A DNA stretch of 64,000 bases from Prevotella aff. ruminicola Tc2-24 (GCF_900110895.1 NZ_FOIQ01000003.1:361375-425374); one strand, 5' to 3'; positions 1-9,554 are shown, counted from the first letter of the stretch. Notes: generated by a model not told the origin, from the letters alone. Translations and numbers: made by a program.

Positions 1-386
1 TGGAACAGCAGGATAGCCACTGTCAGATAACGGGTATAGGCACTGATCTTCTTGCGCCCACTCTCACCCTCGCGCTGCATCTTCTGTACATAAGGCACAG
101 CGACTGCGAGGAGCTGCATTAAGATAGAAGCTGTGATGTATGGCATGATTCCCAGTGCGAAGATAGACGCATTGGAAAATGCACCACCGGAGAACATGTC
201 AAGCAGCGACATCAGACCGCCGGCAGTCTGCGACTGCAACTGGCTCAACATGGCCGGGTTGATACCTGGAAGTACCACAAACGAGCCAAAACGATAAATC
301 GCCACAAACAGGAGCGTGATCAGGATGCGCTGGCGCAGATCCTCGATCTTCCAAATGTTCTTCAGTGTCTCTATTAACTTCTTCAT
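1..386 (-). CDS. secY: SecY preprotein translocase channel subunit (N-terminal part, cut by window edge)
   Basis: First 128 residues of SecY, the pore subunit of the SecYEG inner-membrane translocon. The chain starts MKKLIETLKNIWKIEDLRQR, followed by a first membrane helix (about residues 20-40) and the plug/second-helix region containing GGAFSNASIFALGIMPYI, then a cytosolic loop rich in K, R and E (KMQREGESGRKK). The coding frame is open to the window's left edge, so the rest lies outside. It begins 8 nt after the rplO stop, the usual end of the spc operon, and is expected to be translated with it. Confidence 0.97.
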   Translation of the reverse strand, partial: MKKLIETLKNIWKIEDLRQRILITLLFVAIYRFGSFVVLPGINPAMLSQLQSQTAGGLMSLLDMFSGGAFSNASIFALGIMPYITASILMQLLAVAVPYVQKMQREGESGRKKISAYTRYLTVAILLF

Positions 387-394
387 CTTACAGT

Positions 395-841
395 TTAGAT
401 TTTTGTTGCGTTACCACCTACTGCCTTGATAGCCTCTTCAGCAGCCTTTGAGAAAGCATTTGCCTCTACGTCGACCTTGGCCTTCAGCTCACCATTGCCC
501 AGAACCTTTACCAGTTCCTTACCGTTAGTGAGACCAGCAGCCACGAGCTCTTCGATACCGATCTTAGTGAGGTTCTTGGCCTCAGCAAGCTTCTGAAGTG
601 TAGAGAGGTTAACCGCAAAGAACTCCTTGTGGTTGATGTTCTTGAAGCCACCCTTCGGCACACGGCGCTGGAGAGGCATCTGACCACCTTCGAAACCAAT
701 CTTTTTCTTATAACCAGAACGAGCCTTGGCACCCTTGTGACCACGGGTAGAAGTACCGCCCAGACCAGAGCCTGTTCCGCGACCGATACGACGACGTGAG
801 TGGGTAGAGCCTTCTGCCGGCTTTAAATTATTCAGTTTCAT
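395..841 (-). CDS. rplO: 50S ribosomal protein L15
   Basis: L15, a late-assembling protein of the large subunit that contacts 23S rRNA through a long flexible N-terminal arm. The 148-residue chain has the family's Gly/Arg-rich N terminus (GRGTGSGLGGTSTRGHKGAK, about residues 20-39) followed by the compact C-terminal domain (AEAKNLTKIG). Normal length and position between rpmD and secY in the spc operon. No irregularities seen. Confidence 0.97.
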   Translation of the reverse strand: MKLNNLKPAEGSTHSRRRIGRGTGSGLGGTSTRGHKGAKARSGYKKKIGFEGGQMPLQRRVPKGGFKNINHKEFFAVNLSTLQKLAEAKNLTKIGIEELVAAGLTNGKELVKVLGNGELKAKVDVEANAFSKAAEEAIKAVGGNATKI

Positions 842-865
842 ATTCGAATCTTCTTTTAATTGTTA

Positions 866-1042
866 TTACTCAACTACGGTCACCAGATGATGTACCTTGC
901 GGATCATACCACGGATAGAAGGATTGTCCTCTACCTCAACAACCTGGGAGATCTTGCGCAGGCCGAGAGCCTCAAGCGTGCGCTTCTGGTCTACCGGATA
1001 ACCGATCTTACTCTTAATCTGCTTTACCTTAATTGTTGCCAT
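866..1042 (-). CDS. rpmD: 50S ribosomal protein L30
   Basis: L30, a small 58-residue bacterial-type protein of the large subunit. The start is set at the ATG giving [14 protein letters not shown]; an in-frame TTG two codons upstream is not needed. The family's core ([19 protein letters not shown]) is intact. It lies between rpsE and rplO, the standard order of the spc operon, and is presumably co-transcribed with them. Confidence 0.96.
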   Translation of the reverse strand: MATIKVKQIKSKIGYPVDQKRTLEALGLRKISQVVEVEDNPSIRGMIRKVHHLVTVVE

Positions 1043-1057
1043 AATCAAATTCTCCTT

Positions 1058-1570
1058 TTATCCTCTAAATACTTTTTCCATACTGATACCACGTGTACCT
1101 GCTACAGTGTAGGCATCACGCATCTGGCTCAGGGCCTCGATGGTAGCCTTCACAAGATTGTGGGGGTTAGAAGAACCCTTGGACTTAGCCAGCACGTCCT
1201 TCACACCTACGCTCTCCAGCACGGCACGCATAGCACCTCCGGCCACAAGACCGGTACCAGCTGCTGCCGGCTTCAGGAACACCTGGGCACCGCCGAAGCG
1301 AGCCTCCATCTCATGAGGGATGGTGCCCTTGAGTACAGGAACCTTTACGAGATTCTTCTTGGCAGCCTCAACACCCTTGGCAATGGCTGCTGTAACCTCA
1401 CCAGCCTTACCCAGACCCCAGCCGATGATGCCGTTGCCGTCACCGACAACAACAATGGCTGCGAATGTAAAGGTGCGACCTCCCTTTGTTACCTTGGTAA
1501 CACGGTTGATGGCAACCAGTCTGTCTTTCAACTCTACGTCACTATTTACTTTAACTTTGTTCATTGCCAT
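1058..1570 (-). CDS. rpsE: 30S ribosomal protein S5
   Basis: S5 binds 16S rRNA near the decoding centre and the mRNA entry side of the small subunit. The 170-residue protein has the N-terminal double-stranded-RNA-binding part ([20 protein letters not shown], about residues 18-37, with the spectinomycin-site loop) and the C-terminal domain with [20 protein letters not shown]. Two ATGs lie close together (1570 and 1564); either gives a normal protein. Located between rplR and rpmD. Confidence 0.97.
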   Translation of the reverse strand: MAMNKVKVNSDVELKDRLVAINRVTKVTKGGRTFTFAAIVVVGDGNGIIGWGLGKAGEVTAAIAKGVEAAKKNLVKVPVLKGTIPHEMEARFGGAQVFLKPAAAGTGLVAGGAMRAVLESVGVKDVLAKSKGSSNPHNLVKATIEALSQMRDAYTVAGTRGISMEKVFRG

Positions 1571-1576
1571 AATCGT

Positions 1577-1921
1577 TTAGAATTTAAGTCCACCTTTACG
1601 TGCTGCGTCTGCAAGAGACTTTACACGGCCGTGATAAAGATAGCCGTTACGGTCGAAGACCACGGTGCTTACACCAGCCTCCTGAGCCTTCTGGGCTACC
1701 AGCTCGCCGACCTTCTCAGCCTGCTGGATCTTCGGCATAGCCTCGAGACCCAGAGAGGATGCAGATGCGAGTGTTTTACCTTCCAAATCATTGATCACCT
1801 GAGCATAGATCTGCTTGTTGCTGCGGAAAACGCTCAGACGAGGACGCTCGGCTGTGCCGAATACGTTCTTACGAATTCTATATTTGATCTTAATTCGTCT
1901 TTCTACTTTCTTCGTTGTCAT
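1577..1921 (-). CDS. rplR: 50S ribosomal protein L18
   Basis: L18 binds 5S rRNA and joins it to the large subunit. The start is taken at the ATG of [18 protein letters not shown] (114 residues); a TTG three codons upstream is less likely. Basic N terminus and the conserved [18 protein letters not shown] core are present, and the C terminus [17 protein letters not shown] is typical. Sits between rplF and rpsE in the spc operon. Confidence 0.96.
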   Translation of the reverse strand: MTTKKVERRIKIKYRIRKNVFGTAERPRLSVFRSNKQIYAQVINDLEGKTLASASSLGLEAMPKIQQAEKVGELVAQKAQEAGVSTVVFDRNGYLYHGRVKSLADAARKGGLKF

Positions 1922-1940
1922 AATCTTCAATCAATTAAAG

Positions 1941-2510
1941 TTACTTAGCTGATGCTGACTTACCCGACTTACGACGGATAACCTCACCCTTGAACAAAAT
2001 ACCCTTTCCTTTATAAGGCTCAGGCATGCGGAAAGAACGAATTTTAGCGCAAATCAGACCGAGCAGCGCCTTGTCGCAAGACTCCAGGATGATCTGAGGA
2101 TTCTGGTTACGCTCAGACTTGGTCTCCACCTTAACCTCCTTCGGGAGCTGGATGAAGATCGGGTGAGTATAACCGAGCGCGAACTCGATGATGTTACCCT
2201 GGTTGGATACACGGTAACCTACACCGACGAGCTCCAGCTCTTTCTTGTAACCCTCGCTCACACCTACAACCATGTTGTTGACAAGTGCACGATAGAGACC
2301 GTGGAAAGCCTGCTTCTGCTTAATGTTCACAGGGCTGTTCTCGTCAATCTCAAATACAATATGACCATCTTCGACCTTCATCTTAATCGAAGCGTCGACT
2401 TTCTGTGAAAGTTCTCCCTTGGGACCCTTGACGGTTACGATGCCGTCCTTATCCTGAGAAACGGTAACGCCAGCAGGGATACTAATTGGCAATTTTCCTA
2501 TTCTTGACAT
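1941..2510 (-). CDS. rplF: 50S ribosomal protein L6
   Basis: L6, located near the factor-binding site of the large subunit. The 189-residue chain has two repeated alpha/beta domains beginning MSRIGKLPISIPAGVTV; the second domain carries the rRNA-binding C-terminal motif PEPYKGKGILFKGEVIRRK. Length is slightly above the usual 178-180 because of a short Ser/Lys tail. Spc operon position between rpsH and rplR. Confidence 0.97.
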   Translation of the reverse strand: MSRIGKLPISIPAGVTVSQDKDGIVTVKGPKGELSQKVDASIKMKVEDGHIVFEIDENSPVNIKQKQAFHGLYRALVNNMVVGVSEGYKKELELVGVGYRVSNQGNIIEFALGYTHPIFIQLPKEVKVETKSERNQNPQIILESCDKALLGLICAKIRSFRMPEPYKGKGILFKGEVIRRKSGKSASAK

Positions 2511-2524
2511 ATGCTATCCTCCAA

Positions 2525-2920
2525 TTAATATACGTAGCAAAGCACCTCGCCGCCAATCTTCAGGGCTGCAGCCTCTTTGTCTGTCATTACACCTTTGGAC
2601 GTGGAAAGTATAGCAATACCCAGTCCGTTAATTACTCTCGGCATGTCTTTGTAACCAGTGTACTTACGAAGACCTGGTGTAGACACTCTCGTCAGGCTCT
2701 TAATGGCGTTCTCACGAGTTGCGGGGTCGTACTTCAGGGCCACCTTGATTGTTCCCTGAGGACCATCCTCAATGAACTTGTAGTTCAGGATGTAACCCTT
2801 CTCGAAGAGGATCTTAGTGATCTCTTTCTTCAAGTTAGACGCAGGAACCTCAACGACACGATGATGTGCCATGATTGCGTTTCTGAGTCTGGTCAGATAA
2901 TCTGCTATTGGATCTGTCAT
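2525..2920 (-). CDS. rpsH: 30S ribosomal protein S8
   Basis: S8, a primary binder of the central domain of 16S rRNA. The 131-residue protein opens with TDPIADYLTRLRNA and ends with the RNA-contact loop STSKGVMTDKEAA and a terminal GGEVLCYVY, both hallmarks of the family. In other bacteria S8 also controls its own operon by binding mRNA; the spacer upstream of this gene (2956-3031) and the palindrome at 2941-2955 would be the place to look, but I see no clear 16S mimic. Confidence 0.97.
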   Translation of the reverse strand: MTDPIADYLTRLRNAIMAHHRVVEVPASNLKKEITKILFEKGYILNYKFIEDGPQGTIKVALKYDPATRENAIKSLTRVSTPGLRKYTGYKDMPRVINGLGIAILSTSKGVMTDKEAAALKIGGEVLCYVY

Positions 2921-2940
2921 AAAAATAATGTTTTAATTAA

Positions 2941-2955
2941 TCGGGACTGTCCCGA
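2941..2955. repeat. 15-bp perfect palindrome in rpsN-rpsH spacer
   Basis: TCGGGAC-T-GTCCCGA is a perfect 7+1+7 dyad placed 20 nt upstream of the rpsH start on the coding strand, in otherwise AT-rich sequence. The one-base centre fits a DNA dyad or a small RNA hairpin poorly closed at the tip. Function unknown. Confidence 0.5.
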
Positions 2956-3005
2956 CAATATTAAATAATATACTATTTGCCTCTTGTGCCTGGCTCTTGG
3001 CCTTT

Positions 3006-3033
3006 ATTAACTGCTAACAGTTAACAGCCAATT
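3006..3033. repeat. heptad repeat, rpsN-rpsH spacer
   Basis: Four degenerate 7-bp units in tandem: ATTAACT, GCTAACA, GTTAACA, GCCAATT. The last unit runs into the rpsN stop codon. One of six loci in the window with this 7-bp period. Confidence 0.6.
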
Positions 3034-3349
3034 ACCAGCTTGCCTTCTTCACTCCCGGAATCAGACCGCTTGATGCCATCTCACGGAACTGGATACGAGA
3101 GAGACCGAACTGGCGCATGTATCCCTTCGGACGACCCGTGATCTTACAACGGTTGTGCAGACGGATGGGGTTCGCGTTCTTGGGAATGCTCTGCAGCTTG
3201 CGGGCAGCCTCATAGGCGGCCATTGCGCCCTCTTCAGTGTTCACATCAGCGGTAGCGATGATCTTCTTCAGAGCTGCACGCTTCTCAGCATAACGGGCTA
3301 CGAGCTTGGCGCGCTTCACCTCGCGGGCTTTCATTGATTCTTTTGCCAT
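3032..3349 (-). CDS. rpsN: 30S ribosomal protein S14 (zinc-free type)
   Basis: S14 sits in the head of the small subunit. The 105-residue chain has the conserved end [20 protein letters not shown] followed by [15 protein letters not shown]. The paired CxxC zinc motifs of the short S14 form are absent, so this is the longer zinc-independent form. A start at the internal [11 protein letters not shown] is possible, but the upstream ATG (MAKES) is preferred. Placed between rplE and rpsH. Confidence 0.96.
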   Translation of the reverse strand: MAKESMKAREVKRAKLVARYAEKRAALKKIIATADVNTEEGAMAAYEAARKLQSIPKNANPIRLHNRCKITGRPKGYMRQFGLSRIQFREMASSGLIPGVKKASW

Positions 3350-3354
3350 ATCTC

Positions 3355-3912
3355 TTAATCGTTTTTAGCGTTCTTGAATGGAAGACCGAAAGCCTTCAGC
3401 AGAGCATAACCCTCCTCGTCGGTCTGAGCCGATGTAACGAAGGTGATGTTCATACCCTGAATGCGGTCTACTGAATCGATATTGATCTCCGGGAAGATAA
3501 TCTGCTCCTGGATACCCAGAGTGTAGTTTCCACGGCCGTCGAACTTGCTCTCGATACCCTTGAAGTCACGGATACGGGGCAGTGCGATGCGAACGAGCTT
3601 CTCAAGGAACTCGTACATGCGCTCACGACGGAGAGTCACCATCACACCGATAGGCATCTTCTTACGAAGCTTGAAGTTGGCAATATCCTTCTTGGAATAA
3701 GTTGCCACTGCCTTCTGACCACAGATGGCACTGATCTCATTGATAGCCACGTCGATGATCTTCTTGTCCTGTGTAGCGTCACCCAGACCCTGGTTAACGA
3801 CAATCTTCTTCAGGACAGGAGTCTGCATCTTAGAAGAATAGTTGAACTGCTTCTGCAGAGCCGGAGCAATCTTCTCCTTGTACTCTTTCTTTAACTGTGC
3901 TGTATTTGCCAT
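3355..3912 (-). CDS. rplE: 50S ribosomal protein L5
   Basis: L5 binds 5S rRNA and forms part of the central protuberance, contacting the P-site tRNA. 185 residues, with the conserved [16 protein letters not shown] segment (about residues 36-51), the [19 protein letters not shown] stretch and [11 protein letters not shown]. The start codon overlaps the rplX stop by one base (TAATG), indicating translational coupling. Confidence 0.97.
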   Translation of the reverse strand: MANTAQLKKEYKEKIAPALQKQFNYSSKMQTPVLKKIVVNQGLGDATQDKKIIDVAINEISAICGQKAVATYSKKDIANFKLRKKMPIGVMVTLRRERMYEFLEKLVRIALPRIRDFKGIESKFDGRGNYTLGIQEQIIFPEINIDSVDRIQGMNITFVTSAQTDEEGYALLKAFGLPFKNAKND

Positions 3913-4229
3913 TACTTAATCTCCTCCCCTGATTTTTTAGCGATACGAACGACCTTCTTGCCCTCGCGCTTGATGGCGACACGGGTAGCCTTGCCACTCT
4001 TCGGATCAATCAAACTAATATTCGAGATGTGAATAGGAGCCTCCATCTTCACGAAGCCTCCCTGAGGGTTCTTGGCACTCGGCTTAGCACTCTTGTTGAC
4101 CATGTTCACACCTTCAACAAGTGCACGCTGCTTGTCGGTCAAGACCTTCAGCACCTTACCAGTCTTGCCCTTGTCCTCACCGGCCAGGACGATAACTGTA
4201 TCGTTTTTCTTAATATTGAACTTTGCCAT
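3912..4229 (-). CDS. rplX: 50S ribosomal protein L24
   Basis: L24, an early assembly initiator of the large subunit. The start chosen is the ATG of [20 protein letters not shown] (105 residues); an ATG four codons upstream (MKQE) is the alternative. A KOW motif covers about residues 9-35 ([18 protein letters not shown]). Its stop overlaps the rplE start. Confidence 0.96.
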   Translation of the reverse strand: MAKFNIKKNDTVIVLAGEDKGKTGKVLKVLTDKQRALVEGVNMVNKSAKPSAKNPQGGFVKMEAPIHISNISLIDPKSGKATRVAIKREGKKVVRIAKKSGEEIK

Positions 4230-4250
4230 TTCTTGTTTCATTTTAAAATA

Positions 4251-4616
4251 TTAAAGTACCTCAGGTGCCAAAGAAACGACTTTCATATTAACGGCACGGA
4301 GCTCACGGGCAACGGGGCCGAAGATACGGCTACCACGAAGCTCACCGGCATTGTTCAGCAGCACGCAGGCGTTGTCGTCGAAACGGATGTACGAACCATC
4401 AGCACGACGAATCTCCTTCTTTGTGCGAACAACCAAAGCCTTTGATACTGCACCCTTCTTCACGTCACTTGTAGGGATCGCGTTCTTGACAGAGACGACG
4501 ATGATATCACCTACGCTGGCATAACGGCGCTTTGTTCCGCCCAATACACGGATGCAGAGAGCCTCGCGTGCACCGCTGTTGTCAGCTACTGTAAGTCTTG
4601 ATTCTGTCTGTATCAT
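4251..4616 (-). CDS. rplN: 50S ribosomal protein L14
   Basis: L14 lies at the subunit interface and forms intersubunit bridges. 121 residues, typical family length, starting [20 protein letters not shown] and containing [19 protein letters not shown] and the ending [15 protein letters not shown]. Two nt separate it from the rpsQ stop upstream, consistent with a tight operon. Confidence 0.97.
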   Translation of the reverse strand: MIQTESRLTVADNSGAREALCIRVLGGTKRRYASVGDIIVVSVKNAIPTSDVKKGAVSKALVVRTKKEIRRADGSYIRFDDNACVLLNNAGELRGSRIFGPVARELRAVNMKVVSLAPEVL

Positions 4617-4618
4617 AA

Positions 4619-4876
4619 TTACTTAGCTTTTTCTACGATTTGAACTAATCTCCATCTCTTTGTCTTGGACAGAGGACGGGTTTCCATAATGAGCACGGTA
4701 TCACCTACGTTGCACTCGTTCTTCTCGTCGTGTGCGTGATACTTCTTTGTCTTCTGGACAAACTTACCATAAATAGGGTGCTTCTCCTTGAACTTAGCGG
4801 CAATAACAATGGTTTTATCCATCTTGTTGCTGATAACAACACCCTGTCTTGTCTTTCTTAAATTTCTTGTTTCCAT
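4619..4876 (-). CDS. rpsQ: 30S ribosomal protein S17
   Basis: S17 binds the 5' domain of 16S rRNA with an OB fold. The start is set at [12 protein letters not shown] (85 residues), matching the family; an ATG three codons upstream (MVH) is possible. Conserved stretches: [17 protein letters not shown] and [20 protein letters not shown]. Located between rpmC and rplN. Confidence 0.96.
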   Translation of the reverse strand: METRNLRKTRQGVVISNKMDKTIVIAAKFKEKHPIYGKFVQKTKKYHAHDEKNECNVGDTVLIMETRPLSKTKRWRLVQIVEKAK

Positions 4877-4887
4877 ATGGACCATTG

Positions 4888-5082
4888 TTATTTTTTAAGT
4901 TCTCTCTGATGAAGTTCTGATTTCATACGTGCGATATCACGACGAGCAGCCTTAATCTGAGACGGATTCTCAAGAGGAGTGATGGCGTGGTTCAACTTCA
5001 TCTGGTTGTACTTTGCTACCTCTGCCTCAATGCGCTCTGCCAAATCCTTGGTCTCGAGCTCTCTTACTTCTTTAATCTTCAT
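4888..5082 (-). CDS. rpmC: 50S ribosomal protein L29
   Basis: L29, a 64-residue two-helix protein near the polypeptide exit tunnel. The ATG start gives [18 protein letters not shown]; a TTG two codons upstream is rejected. The second helix has the family pattern [19 protein letters not shown]. Six nt downstream of the rplP stop. Confidence 0.95.
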   Translation of the reverse strand: MKIKEVRELETKDLAERIEAEVAKYNQMKLNHAITPLENPSQIKAARRDIARMKSELHQRELKK

Positions 5083-5088
5083 ACTCAA

Positions 5089-5517
5089 TTAAGCGTTTTT
5101 ATCGTAATCACGTCTAACAACAAACTTTGTCTTAACCGGCAGTTTCTGTGCGCCGAGGCGGAGAGCCTCCTTAGCAACCTCGAAAGGAACGCCTTCTACT
5201 TCAAAGAGGATACGGCCCGGTGTAACAGGTGCAACCCATCCTGCGGGATCTCCCTTACCCTTACCCATTCGCACGTCAGCAGGCTTGCGAGTGATTGGTT
5301 TGTCGGGGAAGATGCGGATCCATACCTGACCTTCACGGTTCATATAACGGTTGATGGCAACACGGGCTGCCTCAATCTGGCGGCTGTCGATCCACTTGGC
5401 GTCCATAGTCTTGATACCGAATGAGCCGAAAGCCAGCGTTGTACCTCTGTGGGCGTCGCCTTTGTTGCCGCGTCCGTCCTGAGGTCTTCTATATCTTACT
5501 CTTTTTGGCTGTAACAT
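5089..5517 (-). CDS. rplP: 50S ribosomal protein L16
   Basis: L16 organises the A-site tRNA region of the large subunit. 142 residues, normal length, starting [20 protein letters not shown] and with the conserved [33 protein letters not shown] and [20 protein letters not shown] segments. In the S10 part of the ribosomal cluster between rpsC and rpmC. Confidence 0.97.
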   Translation of the reverse strand: MLQPKRVRYRRPQDGRGNKGDAHRGTTLAFGSFGIKTMDAKWIDSRQIEAARVAINRYMNREGQVWIRIFPDKPITRKPADVRMGKGKGDPAGWVAPVTPGRILFEVEGVPFEVAKEALRLGAQKLPVKTKFVVRRDYDKNA

Positions 5518-5532
5518 AATAAGCTTCTACTT

Positions 5533-6264
5533 TTAACGGTTATTATTCTTCTTATTACGGAACTTCCTGTCACCGCCACGGCCACCATTGCCACGACCGC
5601 CAGACTTCTCCTGAGCGAAGTTCGGAGCCAGGTCTACGTCTCCGTAGATCTCACCGCGGCAAATCCAAACCTTGATACCCAGCAGACCGACCTTGGTCAG
5701 TGCCTCTGCATGGCAGTAGTCGATGTCCGCACGATAAGTATGAAGCGGCGTACGGCCTTCCTTCAGCATCTCGCTGCGGGCGATTTCTGCTCCGTTAAGA
5801 CGACCTGAGATCTGTACCTTGATACCCTCGGCGCCAGCGCGCATCGTATTCTGGATAGCCATCTTGATGGCACGACGATATGCGATCTTGCCCTCTACCT
5901 GGCGAGCGATGTTGTTGGCAACAATCGTGGCATCGAGCTCTGGACGCTTTACCTCGAAGATATTAATCTGGATCTCCTTGTCATAGAGCTTCTTCAGCTC
6001 TTCCTTCAGTTTGTCAACATCTTGACCACCCTTACCGATGACGATGCCCGGACGAGCCGTGCAGATAGTAATGGTAACCAGCTTCAACGTACGCTCGATG
6101 ACAATCTTCGAAACGCTGGCCTTTGCCAGACGCTCGTTCAGGTACTTACGGATTTTCTGATCCTCTACCAGGTTATCTCCGAAGTCCTTGCCTCCGAACC
6201 AATTTGAATCCCAACCTCTAACAATACCAAGACGGTTGCTTATTGGATTAACTTTCTGTCCCAT
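5533..6264 (-). CDS. rpsC: 30S ribosomal protein S3
   Basis: S3 lines the mRNA entry channel. 243 residues: N-terminal domain, KH domain with the GxxG loop in [14 protein letters not shown] (about residues 75-88), and the C-terminal domain ([19 protein letters not shown]). The last 20 residues are a Gly/Arg/Asn-rich tail ([19 protein letters not shown]), longer than the enterobacterial protein and common in this phylum. Stop is 2 nt before... the rplV stop lies 2 nt upstream of its start. Confidence 0.97.
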   Translation of the reverse strand: MGQKVNPISNRLGIVRGWDSNWFGGKDFGDNLVEDQKIRKYLNERLAKASVSKIVIERTLKLVTITICTARPGIVIGKGGQDVDKLKEELKKLYDKEIQINIFEVKRPELDATIVANNIARQVEGKIAYRRAIKMAIQNTMRAGAEGIKVQISGRLNGAEIARSEMLKEGRTPLHTYRADIDYCHAEALTKVGLLGIKVWICRGEIYGDVDLAPNFAQEKSGGRGNGGRGGDRKFRNKKNNNR

Positions 6265-6266
6265 AC

Positions 6267-6674
6267 TTATTCTTTTACGTCATTAGTTTTAGCGTCTACA
6301 AACAGAGTCACGTGATTGGAACGCTTGCGGATACGATATCCACGACCCTGCGGTGCCGGTCTCATTCTCTTCATTGTAACGCCCTCGTCAACGAATACGC
6401 GGGTGATGAACAGCTCACCGTCCTCAGCCTTGCGGTCATTCTTAGCTTCCCAGTTGGCGATAGCCGAACGGAGGAGTTTCTCTACTTGAGCTGCTGCTGC
6501 CTTCTTGGAGAACCTCAGCACGCCAAGGGCGCGATTGACCTCCATGCCGCGAATCATGTCTACGACATAGCGCATCTTACGAGGTGAAGAGGGACAGCCT
6601 TTCAGCTTGGCAAAATACTGTGTCTTAAGTGCTGCCTTTCTTTCTTCAGCCTTAATATGTTTTCTTGCTCCCAT
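6267..6674 (-). CDS. rplV: 50S ribosomal protein L22
   Basis: L22 reaches into the polypeptide exit tunnel through a beta hairpin. 135 residues, with the conserved [20 protein letters not shown] segment and the hairpin/ending [21 protein letters not shown] basic N-terminal extension (about 25 residues) precedes the core. Lies between rpsS and rpsC. Confidence 0.97.
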   Translation of the reverse strand: MGARKHIKAEERKAALKTQYFAKLKGCPSSPRKMRYVVDMIRGMEVNRALGVLRFSKKAAAAQVEKLLRSAIANWEAKNDRKAEDGELFITRVFVDEGVTMKRMRPAPQGRGYRIRKRSNHVTLFVDAKTNDVKE

Positions 6675-6680
6675 TGTAAT

Positions 6681-6708
6681 TTCTAATTCTTAATTCTTAA
6701 TTCTTAAC
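6681..6708. repeat. heptad repeat, rpsS-rplV spacer
   Basis: Four near-identical 7-bp units, TTCTAAT, TCTTAAT, TCTTAAT, TCTTAAC, fill most of the 45-nt gap between the rpsS stop and the rplV start. Same 7-bp period and TTA core as the other heptad loci in the window. Confidence 0.7.
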
Positions 6709-6719
6709 TACCCCTGGGA

Positions 6720-6986
6720 TTACTTCTTGTTACCGGCGTGACCACCGAAGCGACGGGTGGGTGCGAACTCACCGAGCTTGTGACCAACCATGTTCTCAGT
6801 AACGTAGACAGGGATAAATTTATTACCGTTATGAACTGCAACAGTGTGTCCCACGAAGTCCGGGGAGATCATTGATGCTCTGGCCCATGTCTTAACGACA
6901 TTTTTCTTACCACTCTCATTCATAGCGAGAATCTTCTTCTCGAGTGAGACGTTGATGTACGGACCTTTCTTTAATGAACGACTCAT
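6720..6986 (-). CDS. rpsS: 30S ribosomal protein S19
   Basis: S19 in the head of the small subunit, contacting S13 and the A-site finger. 88 residues, canonical: [19 protein letters not shown], the [21 protein letters not shown] centre (shown in part) and the ending [17 protein letters not shown]. Followed by the heptad-repeat spacer before rplV. Confidence 0.97.
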   Translation of the reverse strand: MSRSLKKGPYINVSLEKKILAMNESGKKNVVKTWARASMISPDFVGHTVAVHNGNKFIPVYVTENMVGHKLGEFAPTRRFGGHAGNKK

Positions 6987-7013
6987 AATTTACTCTTCTA
7001 ATTAACTTCGTGA

Positions 7014-7841
7014 TTACTTCTTGTTAGCTCTTTCAATGATGTATCTGTTTGAAAGCTTCTTCGGTGCACGAGTCTTAAGACCCTTAGCGTACAAGCCCTT
7101 GCGTGAACGTGGGTGACCTCCAGACTGACGTCCTTCACCACCACCCATCGGGTGATCATGCGGGTTCATAACAACACCACGGTTGTGCGGGCGACGACCC
7201 AGCCAGCGGCTGCGACCAGCCTTACCAGACTGCTCAAGTGCGTGGTCTGAGTTACCTACACTACCTACAGTAGCCTTACAAGCGGAGAGAATCTGACGAG
7301 TCTCACCTGAGGGGAGCTTGATCACACAATAGCTGCCCTCACGAGAAGTCAACTGAGCAAAGTTACCAGCCGAACGAACGAGCTTGGCACCCTGGCCGGG
7401 ACGCATCTCAATGTTGTGGATGACGGTACCGACGGGGATGTTAGCGAGCGGGAGAGCATTACCCACCTCGGGCACTGCCTCAGCTCCTGACATCAGGGTT
7501 GCACCAACCTGCAGTCCATTAGGAGCAATAATGTAACGTTTTTCACCATCAGCGTAGAACAACAGAGCGATACGAGCCGAACGGTTCGGATCGTATTCGA
7601 TTGTCTTCACTACAGCTGGAACACCATCTTTCTCTCGCTTGAAGTCGATCAGACGATACTTCTTCTTGTGGCCGCCGCCCATGTAGCGGACAGTCATCTT
7701 ACCGGTGTTGTTTCGACCGCCGGTTGAACGCTTACCGAAGACGAGAGACTTCTCTGGCACGGATGCAGTAATATCCTCGAACGTGCCAATAATCTTGTGT
7801 CTTTGACCCGGAGTTACGGGTTTTAATTTACGTACTGCCAT
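7014..7841 (-). CDS. rplB: 50S ribosomal protein L2
   Basis: L2 is required for subunit association and peptidyl-transferase activity. 275 residues; the RNA-binding OB-like domain and SH3-like domain are complete, and the C-terminal loop with the essential histidine is visible ([20 protein letters not shown], about residues 225-244). Codon use is strongly biased, as in the neighbouring ribosomal genes. Between rplW and rpsS. Confidence 0.98.
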   Translation of the reverse strand: MAVRKLKPVTPGQRHKIIGTFEDITASVPEKSLVFGKRSTGGRNNTGKMTVRYMGGGHKKKYRLIDFKREKDGVPAVVKTIEYDPNRSARIALLFYADGEKRYIIAPNGLQVGATLMSGAEAVPEVGNALPLANIPVGTVIHNIEMRPGQGAKLVRSAGNFAQLTSREGSYCVIKLPSGETRQILSACKATVGSVGNSDHALEQSGKAGRSRWLGRRPHNRGVVMNPHDHPMGGGEGRQSGGHPRSRKGLYAKGLKTRAPKKLSNRYIIERANKK

Positions 7842-7846
7842 TTCTA

Positions 7847-8194
7847 TTATTGAATATTGCTATAAAAATCAATTGTATCGCCCTCCTTCAAGGTAACGAT
7901 AGCCTTCTTGAACGCGTTCTTCTGGCCCTTGATCAGACCTGCCTTGGTGTAGCGAGAGCTACGCTTTCCGGCATAACGGCACGTGTTCACATCGATCACT
8001 GTAACATTGTACATGCTCTCGACCTCATTCTTAATCTCAAGCTTATTAGCCTCGGGACGAACGATGAAACCATACTTAGCCTCGGCCTTCTTGGTCCTCT
8101 CCTCACCCTTCACCTTATAAGTTTTCTCTACAGAAGACTTGTCTGTAATCTTGGTCATCTTCTCAGTGACCAGAGGTTTGATGATAAATGCCAT
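7847..8194 (-). CDS. rplW: 50S ribosomal protein L23
   Basis: L23 surrounds the exit tunnel and is the docking site for trigger factor and SRP. The chain is 115 residues, longer than the usual 95-100, because a Lys/Glu-rich insert (about residues 18-38, [19 protein letters not shown]) follows [15 protein letters not shown]. The remaining core ([24 protein letters not shown] loop, ending [11 protein letters not shown]) is normal. Insert function unknown. Confidence 0.96.
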   Translation of the reverse strand: MAFIIKPLVTEKMTKITDKSSVEKTYKVKGEERTKKAEAKYGFIVRPEANKLEIKNEVESMYNVTVIDVNTCRYAGKRSSRYTKAGLIKGQKNAFKKAIVTLKEGDTIDFYSNIQ

Positions 8195-8209
8195 ATCTTA
8201 TTGCCTCCT

Positions 8210-8839
8210 TTATTTGTTTAAGATACTGTCGATAGTCTCCAGAGACTTCTCGGAAATAACAAGCACATCGGCATTCAAAACTTTGTACGAATTGACCGTC
8301 GATGCCTCCATCACTTCTGCGCCCTGCAGATTGCGAGCCGACAAATATACGTTATTATTTGTTCCTGACAAAACGAAGAGGACCTTCTTACCATCCACTT
8401 TGAGATTTTTTGCAATGTTTATGAATTCTTTAGTCTTCGGAGCCTCCATAGTGAAGTCTTCTACAACCACGATTGCATTCTCCTGTGCCTTGTAAGACAG
8501 AGCGGACTTACGAGCAAGAACCTTTACTTTTTTGTTCAGTTTGAAACTATAGTCACGGGGTGTCGGACCGAACACGCGGCCACCACCACGGAGCAGCGGA
8601 GAGTTGATATCACCATGACGAGCGCCGCCGCCACCTTTCTGACGACCGAGCTTGCGAGTAGAACCAGAGATTTCGCTTCTCTCCTTCGACTTAGCTGTAC
8701 CCTGACGCTGGTTGGCCAGATACTGCTTAACATCCAGATAAAGAACGTGGTCATTAGGTTCAATGCCGAAGATAGCCTCGTTCAGAGTCACCTTTCTTCC
8801 GGTCTCCTGACCTTTGATATTTAATACGCTAACTTCCAT
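8210..8839 (-). CDS. rplD: 50S ribosomal protein L4
   Basis: L4 has a globular domain and a long loop that lines the exit tunnel. 209 residues; the tunnel loop is visible at about residues 45-95 ([42 protein letters not shown]). In enterobacteria L4 is the autogenous repressor of the S10 operon; whether it acts on the hairpin leader upstream of rplC here is open. Three nt from the rplC stop. Confidence 0.97.
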   Translation of the reverse strand: MEVSVLNIKGQETGRKVTLNEAIFGIEPNDHVLYLDVKQYLANQRQGTAKSKERSEISGSTRKLGRQKGGGGARHGDINSPLLRGGGRVFGPTPRDYSFKLNKKVKVLARKSALSYKAQENAIVVVEDFTMEAPKTKEFINIAKNLKVDGKKVLFVLSGTNNNVYLSARNLQGAEVMEASTVNSYKVLNADVLVISEKSLETIDSILNK

Positions 8840-8841
8840 CT

Positions 8842-9456
8842 TTACTTGTTGATTATTACAGTTGAACCATTGTAACCAGCGCAGCTACCCTTCACAAGGA
8901 TCAGGTTGTGCTCCGGTATTACCTTTAACACTTTGAGGTTCTGAGTTGTCACTCTGTCGCCGCCCATCTGGCCGCCCATGCGCATTCCCTTGAACACCTT
9001 GGCGGGATAAGAACAGGCACCGATAGAACCCGGCTTACGCAGACGGTCGTCCTGACCGTGTGTAGACTGGCCTACGCCACCGAAACCATGGCGCTTCACA
9101 ACACCCTGGAATCCCTTACCTTTAGACGTACCGACCACATCAACAAACTCGGCACCTTCGAAGATGTCGACCGTGATGGTGTCGCCGAGGTTATACTCCT
9201 CGTCAAACTTGAACTCGGCCAAGTGGGCCTTTGGTGTTGTGTTAGCCTTCTTGAAGATACCCATCATTGGTTTGGTGGTGTTCTTCTCCTTCTTCTCTCC
9301 GAAGGCGAGCTGAACGGCCTTGTAACCGTCCTTCTCTACAGACTTAACCTGAGTTACAACACAAGGACCAGCTTCGATGACAGTGCACGGCACATTCTTA
9401 CCGTCGGCACTGAAAACGGATGTCATTCCGATTTTTCTTCCAATTAATCCTGGCAT
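8842..9456 (-). CDS. rplC: 50S ribosomal protein L3
   Basis: L3, an early assembly protein next to the peptidyl-transferase centre. 204 residues, starting [20 protein letters not shown], with the central extension [20 protein letters not shown] and [20 protein letters not shown], and [20 protein letters not shown]. It is the first gene of this transcription unit because rpsJ, its usual upstream neighbour, is separated from it by an HU-like gene and a leader. Confidence 0.97.
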   Translation of the reverse strand: MPGLIGRKIGMTSVFSADGKNVPCTVIEAGPCVVTQVKSVEKDGYKAVQLAFGEKKEKNTTKPMMGIFKKANTTPKAHLAEFKFDEEYNLGDTITVDIFEGAEFVDVVGTSKGKGFQGVVKRHGFGGVGQSTHGQDDRLRKPGSIGACSYPAKVFKGMRMGGQMGGDRVTTQNLKVLKVIPEHNLILVKGSCAGYNGSTVIINK

Positions 9457-9490
9457 TTCAGTTTAAAATTAATAATGATGTTAATATATA

Positions 9491-9554
9491 AAGTTTCTTT
9501 TTAAGTGTCATCTCGCTATTCCCGATGCATACAAACTCACTTAAAAAGGAACTT
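9491..9554 (-). promoter_or_regulatory. Long hairpin in the rplC leader
   Basis: Two 17-nt arms (9491-9507 and 9538-9554) are reverse complements with one mismatch, giving a strong stem with a 30-nt loop inside the roughly 180-nt leader between the promoter at 9641 and the rplC start at 9456. Position and strength suggest an autogenous-control site for the ribosomal operon, but the arms do not obviously copy an rRNA site. Confidence 0.5.

Noticed and set aside
860..1948. Long plus-strand frame of 362 codons
   Set aside because: It lies opposite rpmD, rpsE and rplR, has no family resemblance and arises from codon bias on the other strand.
2941..2955. S8 autogenous control site
   Set aside because: The palindrome has a one-base centre and does not resemble the S8-binding helix of 16S rRNA; kept only as a repeat.
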